Below are positions 10,461-22,562 of a DNA stretch of 64,000 bases, piece by piece (position 1 is the first letter of the stretch; every line of letters begins with the position of its first letter). Made by a program: the position numbers and the translations under genes. Source of the DNA: Actinobacillus arthritidis (lineage in GTDB: Bacteria; Pseudomonadota; Gammaproteobacteria; Enterobacterales; Pasteurellaceae); the NCBI RefSeq assembly GCF_029774155.1, contig NZ_CP103833.1, forward strand, positions 1,922,001 through 1,986,000, read 5' to 3'. Under the pieces are notes generated by a model that worked only from the letters and a program-made list of their open reading frames with translations, made no database searches and was not told the DNA's origin.

Positions 10461-12802
10461 ATGACACCAAAACTATCAATCATAATCCCATTCAGATGTG
10501 AATCAGACATATCTAGTTATCTAATTGAAAGATTAGAGGATTTATTAGCAACATTCCCTAAGCATTTACCTCTTGAGATTCTAGTTATTGATTCGGGTAG
10601 TTCAAGTAAATATCGTAAGATATGTCAGAGTGTTTGTGATAAATATAATTATACATATTTATACCATGATTCCTTTGGAAAACCATTCTCTATTGGGGCA
10701 TGTAGAGATTATGGTGTAACGAAAGCAAATGGGAGTGCTGTAACATTCTTAGATGTGGATTTGCGAGTAGCTCCTGATTTTTGGGATCGTTTATTAGTAT
10801 TGATGGAATGTTGGGGAGTTTCTAAGTATAAGAAAAGTTTTTTAGCAATTCCTTGTATGTATTTGACTCAAGATGGAACTAAAGAATTCTTAGGTGCAGA
10901 TGAATCAATGAGATTTACTCATTTTTATCTTCGTTATTTGCAAGGTGATAAGATTTCTATTGAGAATATGGCATTATGTTCATCAGTAATGGTGGTTGAT
11001 CGTTATCACTATCTATCTGTTGGTGGGCATGACCTTGAATTTAGAGGACATGGTTACGAAGACTTTGAGTTATACCATCGTTTATTATGTGAAGAAAATA
11101 TTATCCCTAAAACACAAGATTATTATTTAGACCAAAAAACTTGGGATACACTTTCCTATAAAGGTTTTAGAAGCCATTTTGCGATAGTCGCTCGTCCGGC
11201 GATGATGATGAATTTATTTGTAGTTCATTTATGGCATCCTAGACCTAAAAATGTAAGTTTTTATTCTCCAACATCCATTGTTCAGAACCGCACAAGGTAT
11301 GTTGATAAATTTAAGAAGTTCGTAGAAACAGGCTTTAATCCAGCTCCATTAAGTATTATGGATGAAAATGTTCTTTTCTTCGGAAAAATTAATACAAATG
11401 CTTCTAATTGCTTAAAGGATGTATTTCCTTTTTTAGGAAATGTTACATATGTAAGTGAATATAACTTTGTTAATGATTCAGGAATATTATTAGAAGATGA
11501 TTTTGAATTAATGTTAAAATCAAATCAGATTAAAAAAATTATTTTCCCAAATCCATATGGGAATCCTGCAAGATTAGAAATTTACAAATGGTGTCAAAGA
11601 ATGAATTTCCCATTCTATATATATGAAAGAGGTGCATTACCAGATTCTTGGTTCTTTGATAAAAATGGCTTTAATGCAGATTCTACTTCTTATGGTGAGG
11701 CACTTTGGAATATTCCTTTATCTTTGGAGGAAAAAGAAAATATTGAAGAATATATTAATAAGTGTGTTTTCGGTAGTAACTTCTTAGAAAAACAATCAAG
11801 TCGAATCGGAGGAGAAGCATTAGCACATAAATTACAGCTAGGCTCTAAAAAAGTTCTATTTGTACCATTACAAAGACCATCTGATACTGTTATTAAATAT
11901 ATGTCAGGGGCAGTCGGTTCATTCGAAAAATTTATTCAACTTATTGATAATCTAGCAAAAAGTTTAATGTCTAAAGGTTGGGTTGTTTTATGCAAAAAAC
12001 ATCCTTTAGAAACAGAAACACCAACCTTGAAATATGCTCAATATGTTAATGAAGATACTCATTTTATTGATTTAATTGAGCTAGCTGATAGCGTGGCATT
12101 AATTAATTCAGGCGTAGGGATCTATTCCATGATGATGGAAAAACCGACATGGATCTTTGGTGATGCTTTCTATTCGATAGATGGTATAAACCAGTCTGTA
12201 AAAATAATTGATTTAGATATTCAAGAAGAAATTGAGGAATTAGCAAAACGTATTGTAAAAGGATTTAAAGTTGATGATGAAAAGATGAAACAATTCATAC
12301 ATTATTTAGTTAACTCTTTTTATTCATTTGGTAAGCCTAAAGTAACAACGAGAACAGAAAAAGATGGTAGCTTAAGAACTATTACTACGGGAATTGATTT
12401 CTATAATTTAAAAATTGATGGGAAATTAGTTTTTAATTACCTATCAGAAAATAGACCGACATTATCGTTAAATGCACCTATTTTTGAACGATATGCCTTA
12501 GATATCCATTTTCAAAAGAAACAAGCGACTACAAAAAAGTAAATGAGGAAGTAGGAGGAGACTTTATTTCAGAGAATAGGAAAACATCTTCTAATCGTAA
12601 TATATCTAATTTTACTTCCTTATTAAAAAATGAAAATTTAACCGATCATACAAAGAAAATGATTGATCAAGTTGAAAAATCAATTAAAGAAGAAATAAGA
12701 AAAGCCAAGTTTAATAAGTTTAAACGAGATCCTTATAAATTTTTTGTTGATTCTAAAAATCCGATTATTCGTTTGGGCAGATTCTTTGTACGAAGAAGAT
12801 AA
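10461..12802 (+). CDS. Two-module capsule polysaccharide glycosyltransferase (A-tract frameshift near 12532)
   Basis: The N-terminal half (to about residue 300) is a GT-A fold, GT2-type transferase: LSIIIPFRCESDISS, IDSGSSSKYR, an FLDVDLRVAPDFW metal-binding region near residue 97, and GHGYEDFELYHRL. The C-terminal half resembles a GT-B capsule or Kdo transferase (VLFVPLQRPSD, VVLCKKHPLET, NSGVGIYSMMME). Such fusions can act as complete capsule polymerases. The uninterrupted frame stops at 12542, directly after an A6 run. In the next frame 86 codons stay open to 12802 and end in FKRDPYKFFVDSKNP, a basic tail I recognise from other Pasteurellaceae capsule enzymes. One missing A would restore about 780 residues. 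The adjacent Kdo genes suggest Kdo as one donor. I chose ATG 10461 over 10452 for its better-spaced GGA. Confidence 0.75.
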
Positions 12803-12815
12803 TAAATAGGATATT

Positions 12816-14296
<1,481 letters not shown>

Positions 14297-14305
14297 GAAA
14301 TATTT

Positions 14306-14330
14306 CCCCTCTTAATTAGAGGGGATTTTT
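14306..14330 (+). terminator. Hairpin with T-tract between kdsA and kdsB
   Basis: CCCCTCT (14306-14312) and AGAGGGG (14318-14324) form a 7-bp stem followed by ATTTTT. It lies within the capsule operon just before the kdsB ribosome site, so it may be a partial terminator that lowers downstream expression. Confidence 0.6.
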
Positions 14331-14341
14331 ATGAGGTTTTT

Positions 14342-15100
14342 ATGAAGTTTACTATTATTATCCCGGCTCGTTATGCTTCGACTCGCTTACCTAGAAAACC
14401 GTTATTGGATATTTTAGGTAAGCCGATGATCCAACACGTTTGGGAAAGAGCAAAGCAAGCGGGAGGACATCGAGTAATTATTGCAACAGATCATTCTGAG
14501 ATTGCTGAGGTTGTTACTCGCTTTGGTGGAGAAGTTTGCCTAACTTCGGATAAACATTCATCCGGAACAGAACGTTTAGCTGAAGTTGTTAGTAAAATGA
14601 ATATTAGTGATGATGAGATTATTGTTAATGTTCAAGGCGATGAGCCTCTCATTCCACCGTGTATTATCAAACAAGTTGCAGAGAATTTAGATAATCATCA
14701 AGTAAATATGGCAACATTAGCGGTTAAATTAACTCAAAGAGATGAATTATTTAATCCTAATGTAGTAAAAGTACTTTCAGATAAAAATGGTATGGCGTTA
14801 TATTTTTCTCGTGCGACTATTCCATTTGCTAGAGATAACTTCCCTGATTGTTCAGATGATTTTGTTACTCAAAACCAGTATCTTCGTCATATAGGTATTT
14901 ATGCTTATCGTGCAGGCTTCATTAAGCAGTATGTACAATGGCAACCGACGGCTTTAGAACAGCTAGAATCTTTAGAGCAGTTAAGGGCTTTGTGGAATGG
15001 AGAAAAGATACACTTAGATATTGCATTAGAAACGCCTGAAGTTGGTGTTGATACGCAAGAAGATTTAGAGCGAGTTCGTTTAATTTTATCAAATAAATAA
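14342..15100 (+). CDS. kdsB: KdsB, CMP-Kdo synthetase
   Basis: The 252-residue cytidylyltransferase activates Kdo as CMP-Kdo, the donor for lipid A core, capsule linker and Kdo-containing capsules. Family landmarks are [20 protein letters not shown] at the N-terminus, [11 protein letters not shown] near residue 98 and [13 protein letters not shown] near residue 183. It lies between kdsA and the kdsD-like gene and completes a local Kdo supply pathway. The ATG at 14342 follows TGAGG. Confidence 0.94.
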   Translation: MKFTIIIPARYASTRLPRKPLLDILGKPMIQHVWERAKQAGGHRVIIATDHSEIAEVVTRFGGEVCLTSDKHSSGTERLAEVVSKMNISDDEIIVNVQGDEPLIPPCIIKQVAENLDNHQVNMATLAVKLTQRDELFNPNVVKVLSDKNGMALYFSRATIPFARDNFPDCSDDFVTQNQYLRHIGIYAYRAGFIKQYVQWQPTALEQLESLEQLRALWNGEKIHLDIALETPEVGVDTQEDLERVRLILSNK

Positions 15101-15111
15101 GGCTATAAAAT

Positions 15112-16047
15112 ATGAATTACTTAGCAAGTGCTAGAGAAACATTATCTTTATATACCCAAGCAATAGATAGTTTACATAATCGCTTATCTACTGAGTTTAA
15201 TCAAGCTATTGAAATGATTTTATCTTGTGAGGGACGTTTAGTTGTTGCTGGTATTGGTAAATCAGGTTTAGTTGGTCAGAAAATGGTTGCTACTTTTGCT
15301 TCTACGGGAACACCAAGTTTCTTTTTACATCCAACCGAAGCATTTCACGGTGATTTGGGGATGTTAAAATCTATCGATATCGTAATTCTTATTTCAAATA
15401 GTGGTGAAACTGATGACGTAAATAAATTAATTCCTAGCTTAAAAGGTTTTGGTAATAAAATTATTGCAATGACAGGTAATTCTAATTCAACCCTAGCACA
15501 GCATGCTGATATTATTTTAAATATTGGCGTAGAAAAAGAAGCCTGTCCAAATAATCTTGCTCCAACAACATCCACATTAGTGACTATGGCACTAGGAGAT
15601 GCACTTGCGATTGCTTTAATTAAAGCAAGAAACTTCCAAACTATGGACTTTGCTCGTTTTCATCCGGGTGGCAGTTTAGGGCGAAAATTACTCTGTACGG
15701 TTAAAGATGTAATGATTAGATCATTACCAATAGTTTCTCCAACGGCAATATTTAGCGAATGTTTAAATATAATGAATGAAGGTCGAATAGGCGTTGCTCT
15801 AGTTATGGAACATGACTGTTTACTGGGAATTATTACTGATGGGGATATTCGTCGTTTATTAGCTGATAAAGGAGCTAATAGTTTGTTAATGACAGCTGAT
15901 CAAATTATGACGAAGAATCCTAAAACTATCCTAGAAAGTACTTTTCTTGCTAAAGCTGAGGAAGAAATGAGAGGGTTACATGTCCATTCATTAGTTGTAA
16001 TAAATAAGGAAAATCAAGTTGTAGGTATCTTTGAATTTTCAAACTAA
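15112..16047 (+). CDS. kdsD: KdsD/KpsF-type arabinose-5-phosphate isomerase
   Basis: This 311-residue protein has an N-terminal SIS sugar-isomerase domain (VVAGIGKSGLVGQKMVATFA, HPTEAFHGDLGM, ISNSGETDDV) followed by two CBS domains. It converts ribulose 5-phosphate to arabinose 5-phosphate, the first step toward Kdo. E. coli has KdsD for LPS and KpsF for group 2 capsules; the capsule-locus position makes KpsF the functional parallel. The gap to kdsB is 11 bp, so it is co-transcribed. Confidence 0.92.
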   Translation: MNYLASARETLSLYTQAIDSLHNRLSTEFNQAIEMILSCEGRLVVAGIGKSGLVGQKMVATFASTGTPSFFLHPTEAFHGDLGMLKSIDIVILISNSGETDDVNKLIPSLKGFGNKIIAMTGNSNSTLAQHADIILNIGVEKEACPNNLAPTTSTLVTMALGDALAIALIKARNFQTMDFARFHPGGSLGRKLLCTVKDVMIRSLPIVSPTAIFSECLNIMNEGRIGVALVMEHDCLLGIITDGDIRRLLADKGANSLLMTADQIMTKNPKTILESTFLAKAEEEMRGLHVHSLVVINKENQVVGIFEFSN

Positions 16048-16103
16048 AATAGTTGTAATAATAAACTATTGATCTAAGGTACTTTCTTGATATTAGACAA
16101 AAC

Positions 16104-16117
16104 TGATAACGTTATCA
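16104..16117. promoter_or_regulatory. 14-bp perfect palindrome, LacI-type operator candidate
   Basis: TGATAACGTTATCA is a perfect palindrome with the central AACGTT common to LacI/GalR-family operators. It lies 121 bp upstream of the yagU-like gene. A second small dyad (TATTTTTGG / CCAAAAATA, 16166-16192) lies between it and the gene. No cognate regulator is encoded alongside. Confidence 0.45.
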
Positions 16118-16237
16118 TTGCAAATAGATTGCAATTTATATCGATTAAGAGGAGAATACTGTCCATATTTTTGGATTTAATTACCAAAAATAACCACAAA
16201 TCTCTTTTTTCTTTTTATTTTTTCTTAGGAACTTATT

Positions 16238-16876
16238 ATGGGTCTTTTTGAACAAACAAATCCTAGCCGTCGTCGTTACGGTTTAGCCGTATTCGTAGGT
16301 GTTATCGCTGGAATTATTTCAGCATTCGTGAAATGGGGTGCAGAGCATCCATTCCCACCACGTAGCCCGATTGATTTATTCCAATCAGCTTGTCCACAAC
16401 CTGTTTTAGATGCACTAAATTCAGGTTCTTTAGCGATGAATAGTGCATTAGAACAATGTTCACGTGCGGTATTAAACCCTCCGGCGGTATTCTTACGTGA
16501 TTATATCGGTATCGACCCTTATAACACTGTTGCATTTACTTTTGCGGATCACCCTTTTAACTCAATCGGTGTAACGCATATGATTTTCTCATTAGTGTTT
16601 GCAATCGGTTATTGCTTAGTGGCTGAAGTTTTCCCAAAAATTAAATTCTGGCAAGGTATCGGTGCAGGTATCATCGCAAATATCTGTGTTCACTACATTA
16701 CATTCCCTGCATTAGGTTTAACGCCACCGGTTGCAGAATGGCCTTTATATGAACACATTTCTGAATTAGTGGGTCATATCTTCTGGTTCTGGACGATTGA
16801 GGTAATCCGTCGTGATTTACGTAATCGCATCACAAACGAACCGGATGCGGAAATTCCGTTAAATCAAGCTCGTTAA
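16238..16876 (+). CDS. yagU: YagU-like inner-membrane protein (DUF1440)
   Basis: This 212-residue membrane protein has about four hydrophobic segments, starting with [31 protein letters not shown] sequence. Further segments include [20 protein letters not shown] and [21 protein letters not shown]. coli YagU (204 residues) is linked to acid resistance, but its mechanism is unknown. It stands alone between the capsule operon and ulaR, and ends at a bidirectional terminator. Confidence 0.85.
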   Translation: MGLFEQTNPSRRRYGLAVFVGVIAGIISAFVKWGAEHPFPPRSPIDLFQSACPQPVLDALNSGSLAMNSALEQCSRAVLNPPAVFLRDYIGIDPYNTVAFTFADHPFNSIGVTHMIFSLVFAIGYCLVAEVFPKIKFWQGIGAGIIANICVHYITFPALGLTPPVAEWPLYEHISELVGHIFWFWTIEVIRRDLRNRITNEPDAEIPLNQAR

Positions 16877-16901
16877 TTTCAATCTAAGTGATTAGTACGA
16901 T

Positions 16902-16928
16902 AAAGCCACCCTTTGGGTGGCTTTGTTA
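16902..16928. terminator. Bidirectional terminator between yagU and ulaR
   Basis: A perfect stem AAAGCCACCC / GGGTGGCTTT (16902-16924) with a 3-nt loop lies between the two convergent genes. T- and A-rich flanks suit both directions. Confidence 0.85.
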
Positions 16929-16929
16929 T

Positions 16930-17676
16930 TTAAGCAAGAATGATTTCCACTCCTTTATCCCGAATACGTTTAAGCATTTTAGGGTCAGCTTCTTTGCCAG
17001 TGATAAGTATATCCACATCATCAATCGCTCTAAATAACATACCGATTTCTTTGCCCAATTTAGTGCTATCTAATAACACCACATATTTACTGGCTTTTGA
17101 TGACATTTGTGCTTCTGAATTGGCAATAATCATATCGGTCTTAAACAGCCCTTCTTGGGTAAAACCTTTACCGCTGGTAAACATAATATTTGCCGCATAC
17201 ATAAATTCATTCTGTTGATTCAGTGAAAGCGTGACTTGCTTATTTTTATTATATTGTCCCCCCATAATCACCACATCATCGTGTTGTTGCTCAATCAGCT
17301 CATTGGCAAGCGGTAGAAAATTGGTAATAATTTGTAATTTTTGACCGCATAGTGCTTGCCCCAATAATTGCATCGTGGAGCCGCAGGTTAAAATGACACT
17401 GTCTCCCTCTTTGCATAATTTACTTGCCGCTTCGGCAATACGGCGTTTTTCTTCTAGATTATTAATGGTTTTTTCTTGTGTTAATGACGCATGTTTGTTG
17501 ATTGCCTCTGCACCGTTACGCACTTTCCGTAATTTATTCTGTTCGCTCAGTTTATTAATATCTCGTCTGGCGGTTGCCGGCGAGATATTTAAAAGATTCA
17601 TAATTTCCAATGTAGAAAGCATCTGCTTTGCTTCCAGTAAGGACAATAATTTTTTATGTCTAAAATTTTCGTTCAT
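16930..17676 (-). CDS. ulaR: UlaR-type DeoR-family repressor
   Basis: The 248-residue regulator has an N-terminal winged helix (LNISPATARRDINKLSEQ, residues about 27-44, then KLRKVRNGAEAI). The C-terminal sugar-sensing domain includes VILTCGSTMQLLG, IITNFLPLANELI and VVIMGGQYNKNKQ. The last stretches closely match E. coli UlaR, repressor of the ascorbate regulon. It diverges from the ulaC-like gene across a 306-bp region. Only ulaC of the ula genes is present nearby. Confidence 0.85.
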   Translation of the reverse strand: MNENFRHKKLLSLLEAKQMLSTLEIMNLLNISPATARRDINKLSEQNKLRKVRNGAEAINKHASLTQEKTINNLEEKRRIAEAASKLCKEGDSVILTCGSTMQLLGQALCGQKLQIITNFLPLANELIEQQHDDVVIMGGQYNKNKQVTLSLNQQNEFMYAANIMFTSGKGFTQEGLFKTDMIIANSEAQMSSKASKYVVLLDSTKLGKEIGMLFRAIDDVDILITGKEADPKMLKRIRDKGVEIILA

Positions 17677-17982
17677 TATTATGTTCCTATTTTTACTATC
17701 TCATTCGCTGTTTTGGAAAGTGATATAAGATAATATCTAATCAAGAGTAATCATAACCTTTTTTGATGTGGTGTGTTGATGAGAAATGTGATCTATCTCT
17801 AATTTCTTAAAAAAGTTTATTTATCTCATTTATCCTAAAGAGTATTATGTAAGTGATAATGATATTATTCCTATATAATTCAATGGGATATGTATTATTT
17901 GTAAGAGAAAATAACATTGTGTGAGTAGCAATGACGTGAATATTATGAGTAAAATCTTACTTAATTTAGAGGAAGCAAAGTT
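17677..17982. promoter_or_regulatory. ulaR-ulaC divergent control region with CRP-like site
   Basis: This AT-rich 306-bp gap holds divergent promoters. At 17784-17805 the sequence AAATGTGATCTATCTCTAATTT matches the left half of the CRP consensus completely and the right half only in part. GATAATATC-type dyads near 17730 could be repressor sites. I see no gene in the gap. Confidence 0.45.
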
Positions 17983-18441
17983 ATGTTAAAAGAGTCTCTT
18001 ATTGAGAATGATTCTATCCTACTCAATCAAAGTGCGTCAGATTGGAGAGCGGCGATTAAGTTAGGCACGGATTTATTGGAAAAATCGGGAGCTATCGAAC
18101 CTCGTTATTATACGAGTATTATTGAAAATATTGAGAAAATGGGACCTTATATTTTGCTTGCTCCGGGATTGGCAATGCCTCACGCTCGTCCGGAAGAAGG
18201 CGTGATTAAAACGTCATTTGCCTTGGTGACGTTAAAAGAGCCGGTCACTTTTGATGGGGAAGATGAGCCTGTATCTGTTTTTATTACTTTGGCAGGAAGT
18301 GATTCGGATAAACATATGGAAGGGCTAATGGAAATTACGCAAGTATTAGATGATCCTGACAGTGATACAGGCGTGAATCTTGAGAAAATTTTGCGTTGCT
18401 GTACCAAAGAAGATGTTTATGCTGTGATTGATTTAGCATAA
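17983..18441 (+). CDS. ulaC: UlaC-like PTS EIIA component
   Basis: The 152-residue EIIA protein is of the mannitol/fructose/ascorbate type. The phosphorylated His is about residue 67 in LLAPGLAMPHARPEEG, and EPRYYTSIIENIEKMGPYI also matches UlaC. It would relay phosphate from HPr to an EIIB. The length equals E. coli UlaC (154), so it appears complete. However, no EIIB or EIIC follows; mutS is next on the opposite strand. The partner components are elsewhere or lost. RBS: AGAGGAAG before the ATG. Confidence 0.83.
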   Translation: MLKESLIENDSILLNQSASDWRAAIKLGTDLLEKSGAIEPRYYTSIIENIEKMGPYILLAPGLAMPHARPEEGVIKTSFALVTLKEPVTFDGEDEPVSVFITLAGSDSDKHMEGLMEITQVLDDPDSDTGVNLEKILRCCTKEDVYAVIDLA

Positions 18442-18497
18442 CGTACTCTCTATTTTATCTTTGGATCGGAAATTAATATAATTAGTTATCAAAAAAT

Positions 18498-18525
18498 AAG
18501 GCTAGTGAAAACTCACTAGCCTTTT
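18498..18525. terminator. Bidirectional terminator between ulaC and mutS
   Basis: AAGGCTAGTG / CACTAGCCTT (18498-18523) is a perfect 10-bp stem with A-rich 5' and T-rich 3' flanks, between convergent genes. Confidence 0.85.
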
Positions 18526-18532
18526 GCTCTTC

Positions 18533-21129
18533 TTAAGCCATTAATTTTTTTAAGCGATACAGCTCATCCAACGCTTGGCGAGGGGTGAGTTCATCAGGGT
18601 CAATGCTCATTAATGCTTTTTCTAGTTTACTTTGTTGTACAACAAGCGGTTGAATTTGCGGTGTTTCTTGCAAATCCGCACTAAATAAGAGATCGCCTTG
18701 CGGATTATCGTGCGCTTCTTTGGTTTGTAATGAGATCTCTTCCAAATGCACTAAACGCTGTTTCGCCAGTTGAATAACCTGTTTCGGCACACCGGCAAGC
18801 GCCGCTACCGCTAAACCATAGCTTTTACTTGCCGCGCCTTCTTGTACACTGTGCATAAACACGATGGAATCCTGATGTTCTCGGGCATCTAAATGTACGT
18901 TTGCTACACCTTTCAACTGACTCGGCAAACTGGTCAACTCAAAATAATGAGTAGCAAATAAGGTGAGTGATTGGGTTTTCTTGGCTAACCATTCGGCACA
19001 CGCCCACGCCAGCGATAAACCGTCATAAGTGGAAGTACCACGCCCGATTTCATCGATCAACACTAAGCTGTTTTCGGTTGCCTGATGCAGAATATTCGCC
19101 ATTTCGGTCATTTCCACCATAAAAGTCGAACGGCCGGAGGCTAAATCATCACTTGCGCCGATACGGGTAAAAATACGGTCTAACGCACCGATTTCCGCAC
19201 TATCCGCCGGCACAAAACTGCCGATATACGCCATTAGACTAATCAATGCAATTTGACGCATATAGGTACTTTTACCGCCCATATTCGGGCCGGTAACCAC
19301 CAATAAATGACGTTGTGCATTTAAGAATACAGGGTTAGCAATAAACGGATCTTTCAACACTTGCTCCACCACCGGATGGCGACCGCCTTTGATATTCACG
19401 CCTCGTTGTAAGCTGAACGTCGGACGCACATAGTTCAAACTTTCCGCTCGCTCGGCAAGATTGGTCAGTACGTCTAATTCGGATAATGCCATCGCCGCCA
19501 GTCGCAATTCGCCCAAACGCGGCATAAGTAAATCGAACAGCTCATCATAAAGTTGCTTTTCTAACGCCAATGATGCCCCTTTTGCTTTCAGCACCTTATC
19601 TTCATAGGTTTTCAGCTCGGGAATAATATAGCGTTCGGCATTTTTCAAAGTTTGACGGCGAACATAATGCATCGGGGCTTTATGCGCTTGTCCTTGGCTA
19701 ATTTGAATATAGTAGCCGTGTACCGCATTAAAGCCGATTTTAAGTGTATCAATACCGGTTGCTTCTCTTTCTCGAATTTCGAGATTTTCCAAATATTGGG
19801 TTGCACCGGCAGAAAGCTCTCGCCATTCATCCAACTCCGCATTGTAACCTGCGGCAATGACACCACCGTCACGAATTAATTGTGGAGGGGTTTCAATAAT
19901 CGCACGTTCAAGCAGTGCGTGTAATTCGCTGAAATCGCCTATTTGTGCCACAAGTGCATCAAGCGAAGCGGTCAAATTTTTCGCATTTTTTGCAATATCA
20001 GGCAATTGTACCAAGGCGGTACGCAAACGGGTTAAATCACGAGGGCGAGCTGAGCGTAATGCCACACGCGCAAGGATTCGCTCCATATCACCGACATTTT
20101 GTAATAACGGTTGCGACAGTTCGATACGTTGTTCTTGTTGTAAAGTGTCAATTATATCTTGACGCTTTTTTAGTTTTTCTAAGTCACGAATCGGTTGATG
20201 AATCCAGCGTTTCAGCAAACGGCTACCCATTGGCGTAACACATTTATCTAAAACTGCCGCTAACGTATTTTCCGTTCCGCCAGCTAAATTTTGGGTCAGT
20301 TCTAAGTTACGACGAGTTGCCGCATCCAGCAAAATAGTGTCACTATTTTGCGCCAAATGAATACTGTTGATATGCGGTAAGGCGGTACGTTGCGTTTCTT
20401 GTGCATAATGCAAAACACAACCTGCCGCACATAATGCCACCACGGCTTTTTCCACCCCAAAACCGGCTAAACTTTGCGTACCGAATTGGCGATTTAATAA
20501 ATTAATCGCCGTGACTAACTCAAATTCCCACACCGGACGGCGACGTAAACCTTTATAATTATTTAAAATTTCGGCGACAGAAAAATCTTCCGCATAGAGA
20601 ATCTCCGCTGGCTGTAAGCGTTGTAATTCGGCGGCGAGCACTTCTTTATTGGGTAATTCGGTAATTAAAAAACGTCCGGAAGTCATATCCAAAGTTGCAA
20701 TCGCAAACACGCCCTTTTCTTCATAAATCGCGCGACTAAATTGTCCTGACGTTCCGGTAATAATGCCTCATCGCTCACAGTACCGGGGGTAACAATACGC
20801 ACAACTTTACGTTCAACCGGGCCTTTACTGGTTGCCGGATCACCAATCTGCTCACAAATCGCCACCGATTCGCCCAATGCGACCAATTTAGCTAAATAGC
20901 CTTCTACCGCATGATACGGTACGCCCGCCATCGGAATCGGCTCGCCTGCCGATGCGCCTCGCTTGGTCAAAGAAATATCTAACAACGCCGCTTTTTTAGC
21001 GTCGTCATAAAACAACTCGTAAAAATCGCCCATCCGATAAAACAGTAAAATATCGGGATTTTGTGCTTTTAGTTGCAGATATTGTGCCATCATTGGGGTA
21101 TGTTGCTGTATTTTTTCGTTTAAATTCAT
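18533..21129 (-). CDS. mutS: MutS, DNA mismatch recognition ATPase (frameshifted here)
   Basis: The start at 21129 gives the mismatch-binding domain with GDFYELF (Phe-X-Glu motif) near residue 35. The body carries the clamp and lever domains, Walker [14 protein letters not shown], Walker [17 protein letters not shown] and FATHYFEL. The C-terminus [14 protein letters not shown] is typical. The frame breaks at about 20729-20734: the upper frame ends in [12 protein letters not shown], while the correct continuation [16 protein letters not shown] is in the next frame. Adding one G (GCGGCG for GCGCG) restores about 865 residues. If the break were real, the strain would be a mutator. Confidence 0.9.
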
Positions 21130-21469
21130 CTTGTTATATTGGTTAATTTATTGATATTAAATAACTTTATTAAAGTGTCTTATTTTATAAGGCCTTTCAA
21201 AAGTCTGATAAAGTCTTAGAAAACCTATGCTTAAATGTAGGTTCATTTGTAGGTTGTGTGACAATTTAAATTCAGAAAAAGAATAGCATTATGGTTTATC
21301 TTGCACTGCTAACTTATTGATTTTACGGCAATTACATTGCGTAAACAAGCAGGCAAGCATCCTGTCGGTAAAGTGACAATACAGACGAGGCGGTGAACGA
21401 TTTATGTTCTATTGAAGATAAAATTCTATCACTGATTGCTTAAAAGGTGGGGGATATTTTTCAGAAAAA
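21130..21469. other. 340-bp intergenic stretch upstream of mutS
   Basis: This region holds the mutS promoter on the minus strand. I find no convincing gene or RNA in it, and the small plus-strand frame entering from 21436 only shadows the end of lipA. Confidence 0.4.
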
Positions 21470-21520
21470 ATCTGCACCTTAATACGTTGGTTGTTTCACC
21501 CAACGTATTAAGGTGCAGAT
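21470..21520. terminator. Long perfect hairpin terminator after lipA
   Basis: Two 21-nt arms (21470-21490 and 21500-21520; ATCTGCACC...GGTGCAGAT ends) pair perfectly around a 9-nt loop. A-runs lie on the left and GGCTTTTATTT on the right. It sits just downstream of lipA (minus) and could stop transcription both ways. The stem is much longer than other terminators in the window. Confidence 0.8.
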
Positions 21521-21538
21521 GGCTTTTATTTATGCAAA

Positions 21539-22531
21539 TTATTTTACTAATTCGCCTTTTGCTTGTAAGTCGGCGTGATAGGAAGAACGGACGAACGGAC
21601 CGCAAGCAAGATGTTCAAAGCCCATTTTCTCCGCTTCACTACGGAACATATCAAACTCTTCCGGCGGTACATAGCGTTCTACTTTTAAGTGATGGCGACT
21701 CGGTTGTAAATACTGACCGATAGTCAACATCGTTACGCCATGATCACGTAAATCTTGCATCACTTCTAAAATTTCTTCGTTAGTTTCGCCAAGACCTACC
21801 ATTAATCCTGATTTTGTCGGAATATCCGGGAACTCTTGTTTGAAAATTTTAAGTAACTCAAGCGACCATTTATAATCTGCCCCCGGTCGTACTTCACGGT
21901 ATAAACGCGGCACGTTCTCGAGGTTATGGTTAAACACATCCGGCGGATTTTGTTTTAAAATTTCGACCGCTTGTTCTACACGGCCACGGAAGTCAGGCAC
22001 TAAAATCTCTACTTTACATTCCGGATTTAACGCTTTAATTTCACGCACGGTTGCGGCAAAGTGTGCCGCACCACGATCAGCTAAATCATCACGGTCAACC
22101 GAAGTGATTACCACATATTTTAGCTTCATATCTTGTACGGTTTCCGCCACTTTACGTGGTTCTTCCGGATCTAACGGCAACGGTTTACCGTGTGCAACGT
22201 CACAGAATGGACAACGACGAGTACAAATTGCCCCCATAATCATAAAGGTTGCCGTACCGTGGTTAAAACACTCGTGCAAGTTCGGGCAAGACGCTTCTTC
22301 ACACACAGAATGTAAGCCGTGGCGGCGCATACCGTGCTTGATACTATCAATTTTTGCCGAAGCCGCCGGTAATTTAATTTTCATCCAACTTGGTTTTGGT
22401 AATAACTCTTGGTCAGGGTCAATATTACGCACTTGGATTACAGAAGTTTTGGTTGCGTCGCGATATTTAACGCCACGCTCCATTTTAAATGCTTCCATTT
22501 TTGTAGGCTTAGTGCCTGTAGCAGTTGTCAT
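21539..22531 (-). CDS. lipA: LipA, lipoyl synthase
   Basis: The 330-residue radical-SAM enzyme inserts two sulfurs into octanoyl groups on lipoyl domains. The auxiliary cluster motif [12 protein letters not shown] and the SAM cluster motif CTRRCPFC are both present, along with FMIMGAICT. It is the last gene of the conserved mrdA-mrdB-rlpA-dacA-ybeD-lipB-lipA run and acts after LipB. Confidence 0.96.
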   Translation of the reverse strand: MTTATGTKPTKMEAFKMERGVKYRDATKTSVIQVRNIDPDQELLPKPSWMKIKLPAASAKIDSIKHGMRRHGLHSVCEEASCPNLHECFNHGTATFMIMGAICTRRCPFCDVAHGKPLPLDPEEPRKVAETVQDMKLKYVVITSVDRDDLADRGAAHFAATVREIKALNPECKVEILVPDFRGRVEQAVEILKQNPPDVFNHNLENVPRLYREVRPGADYKWSLELLKIFKQEFPDIPTKSGLMVGLGETNEEILEVMQDLRDHGVTMLTIGQYLQPSRHHLKVERYVPPEEFDMFRSEAEKMGFEHLACGPFVRSSYHADLQAKGELVK

Positions 22532-22562
22532 TAAGTTCTATCCTTTTCTATGCAATTTTAAA

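Noticed and set aside
12543..12802. Separate small gene between the capsule synthase and acetyltransferase
   Set aside because: There is no start with a ribosome site. The frame joins the synthase after adding one base and carries a capsule-enzyme-like tail.
18533..21129. Two separate mutS-like genes
   Set aside because: The two frames overlap by a few codons and together form one MutS; a single added base restores it.
21436..21723. 95-codon plus-strand frame opposite lipA
   Set aside because: It is antisense to conserved lipA codons and crosses the 21-bp terminator hairpin.
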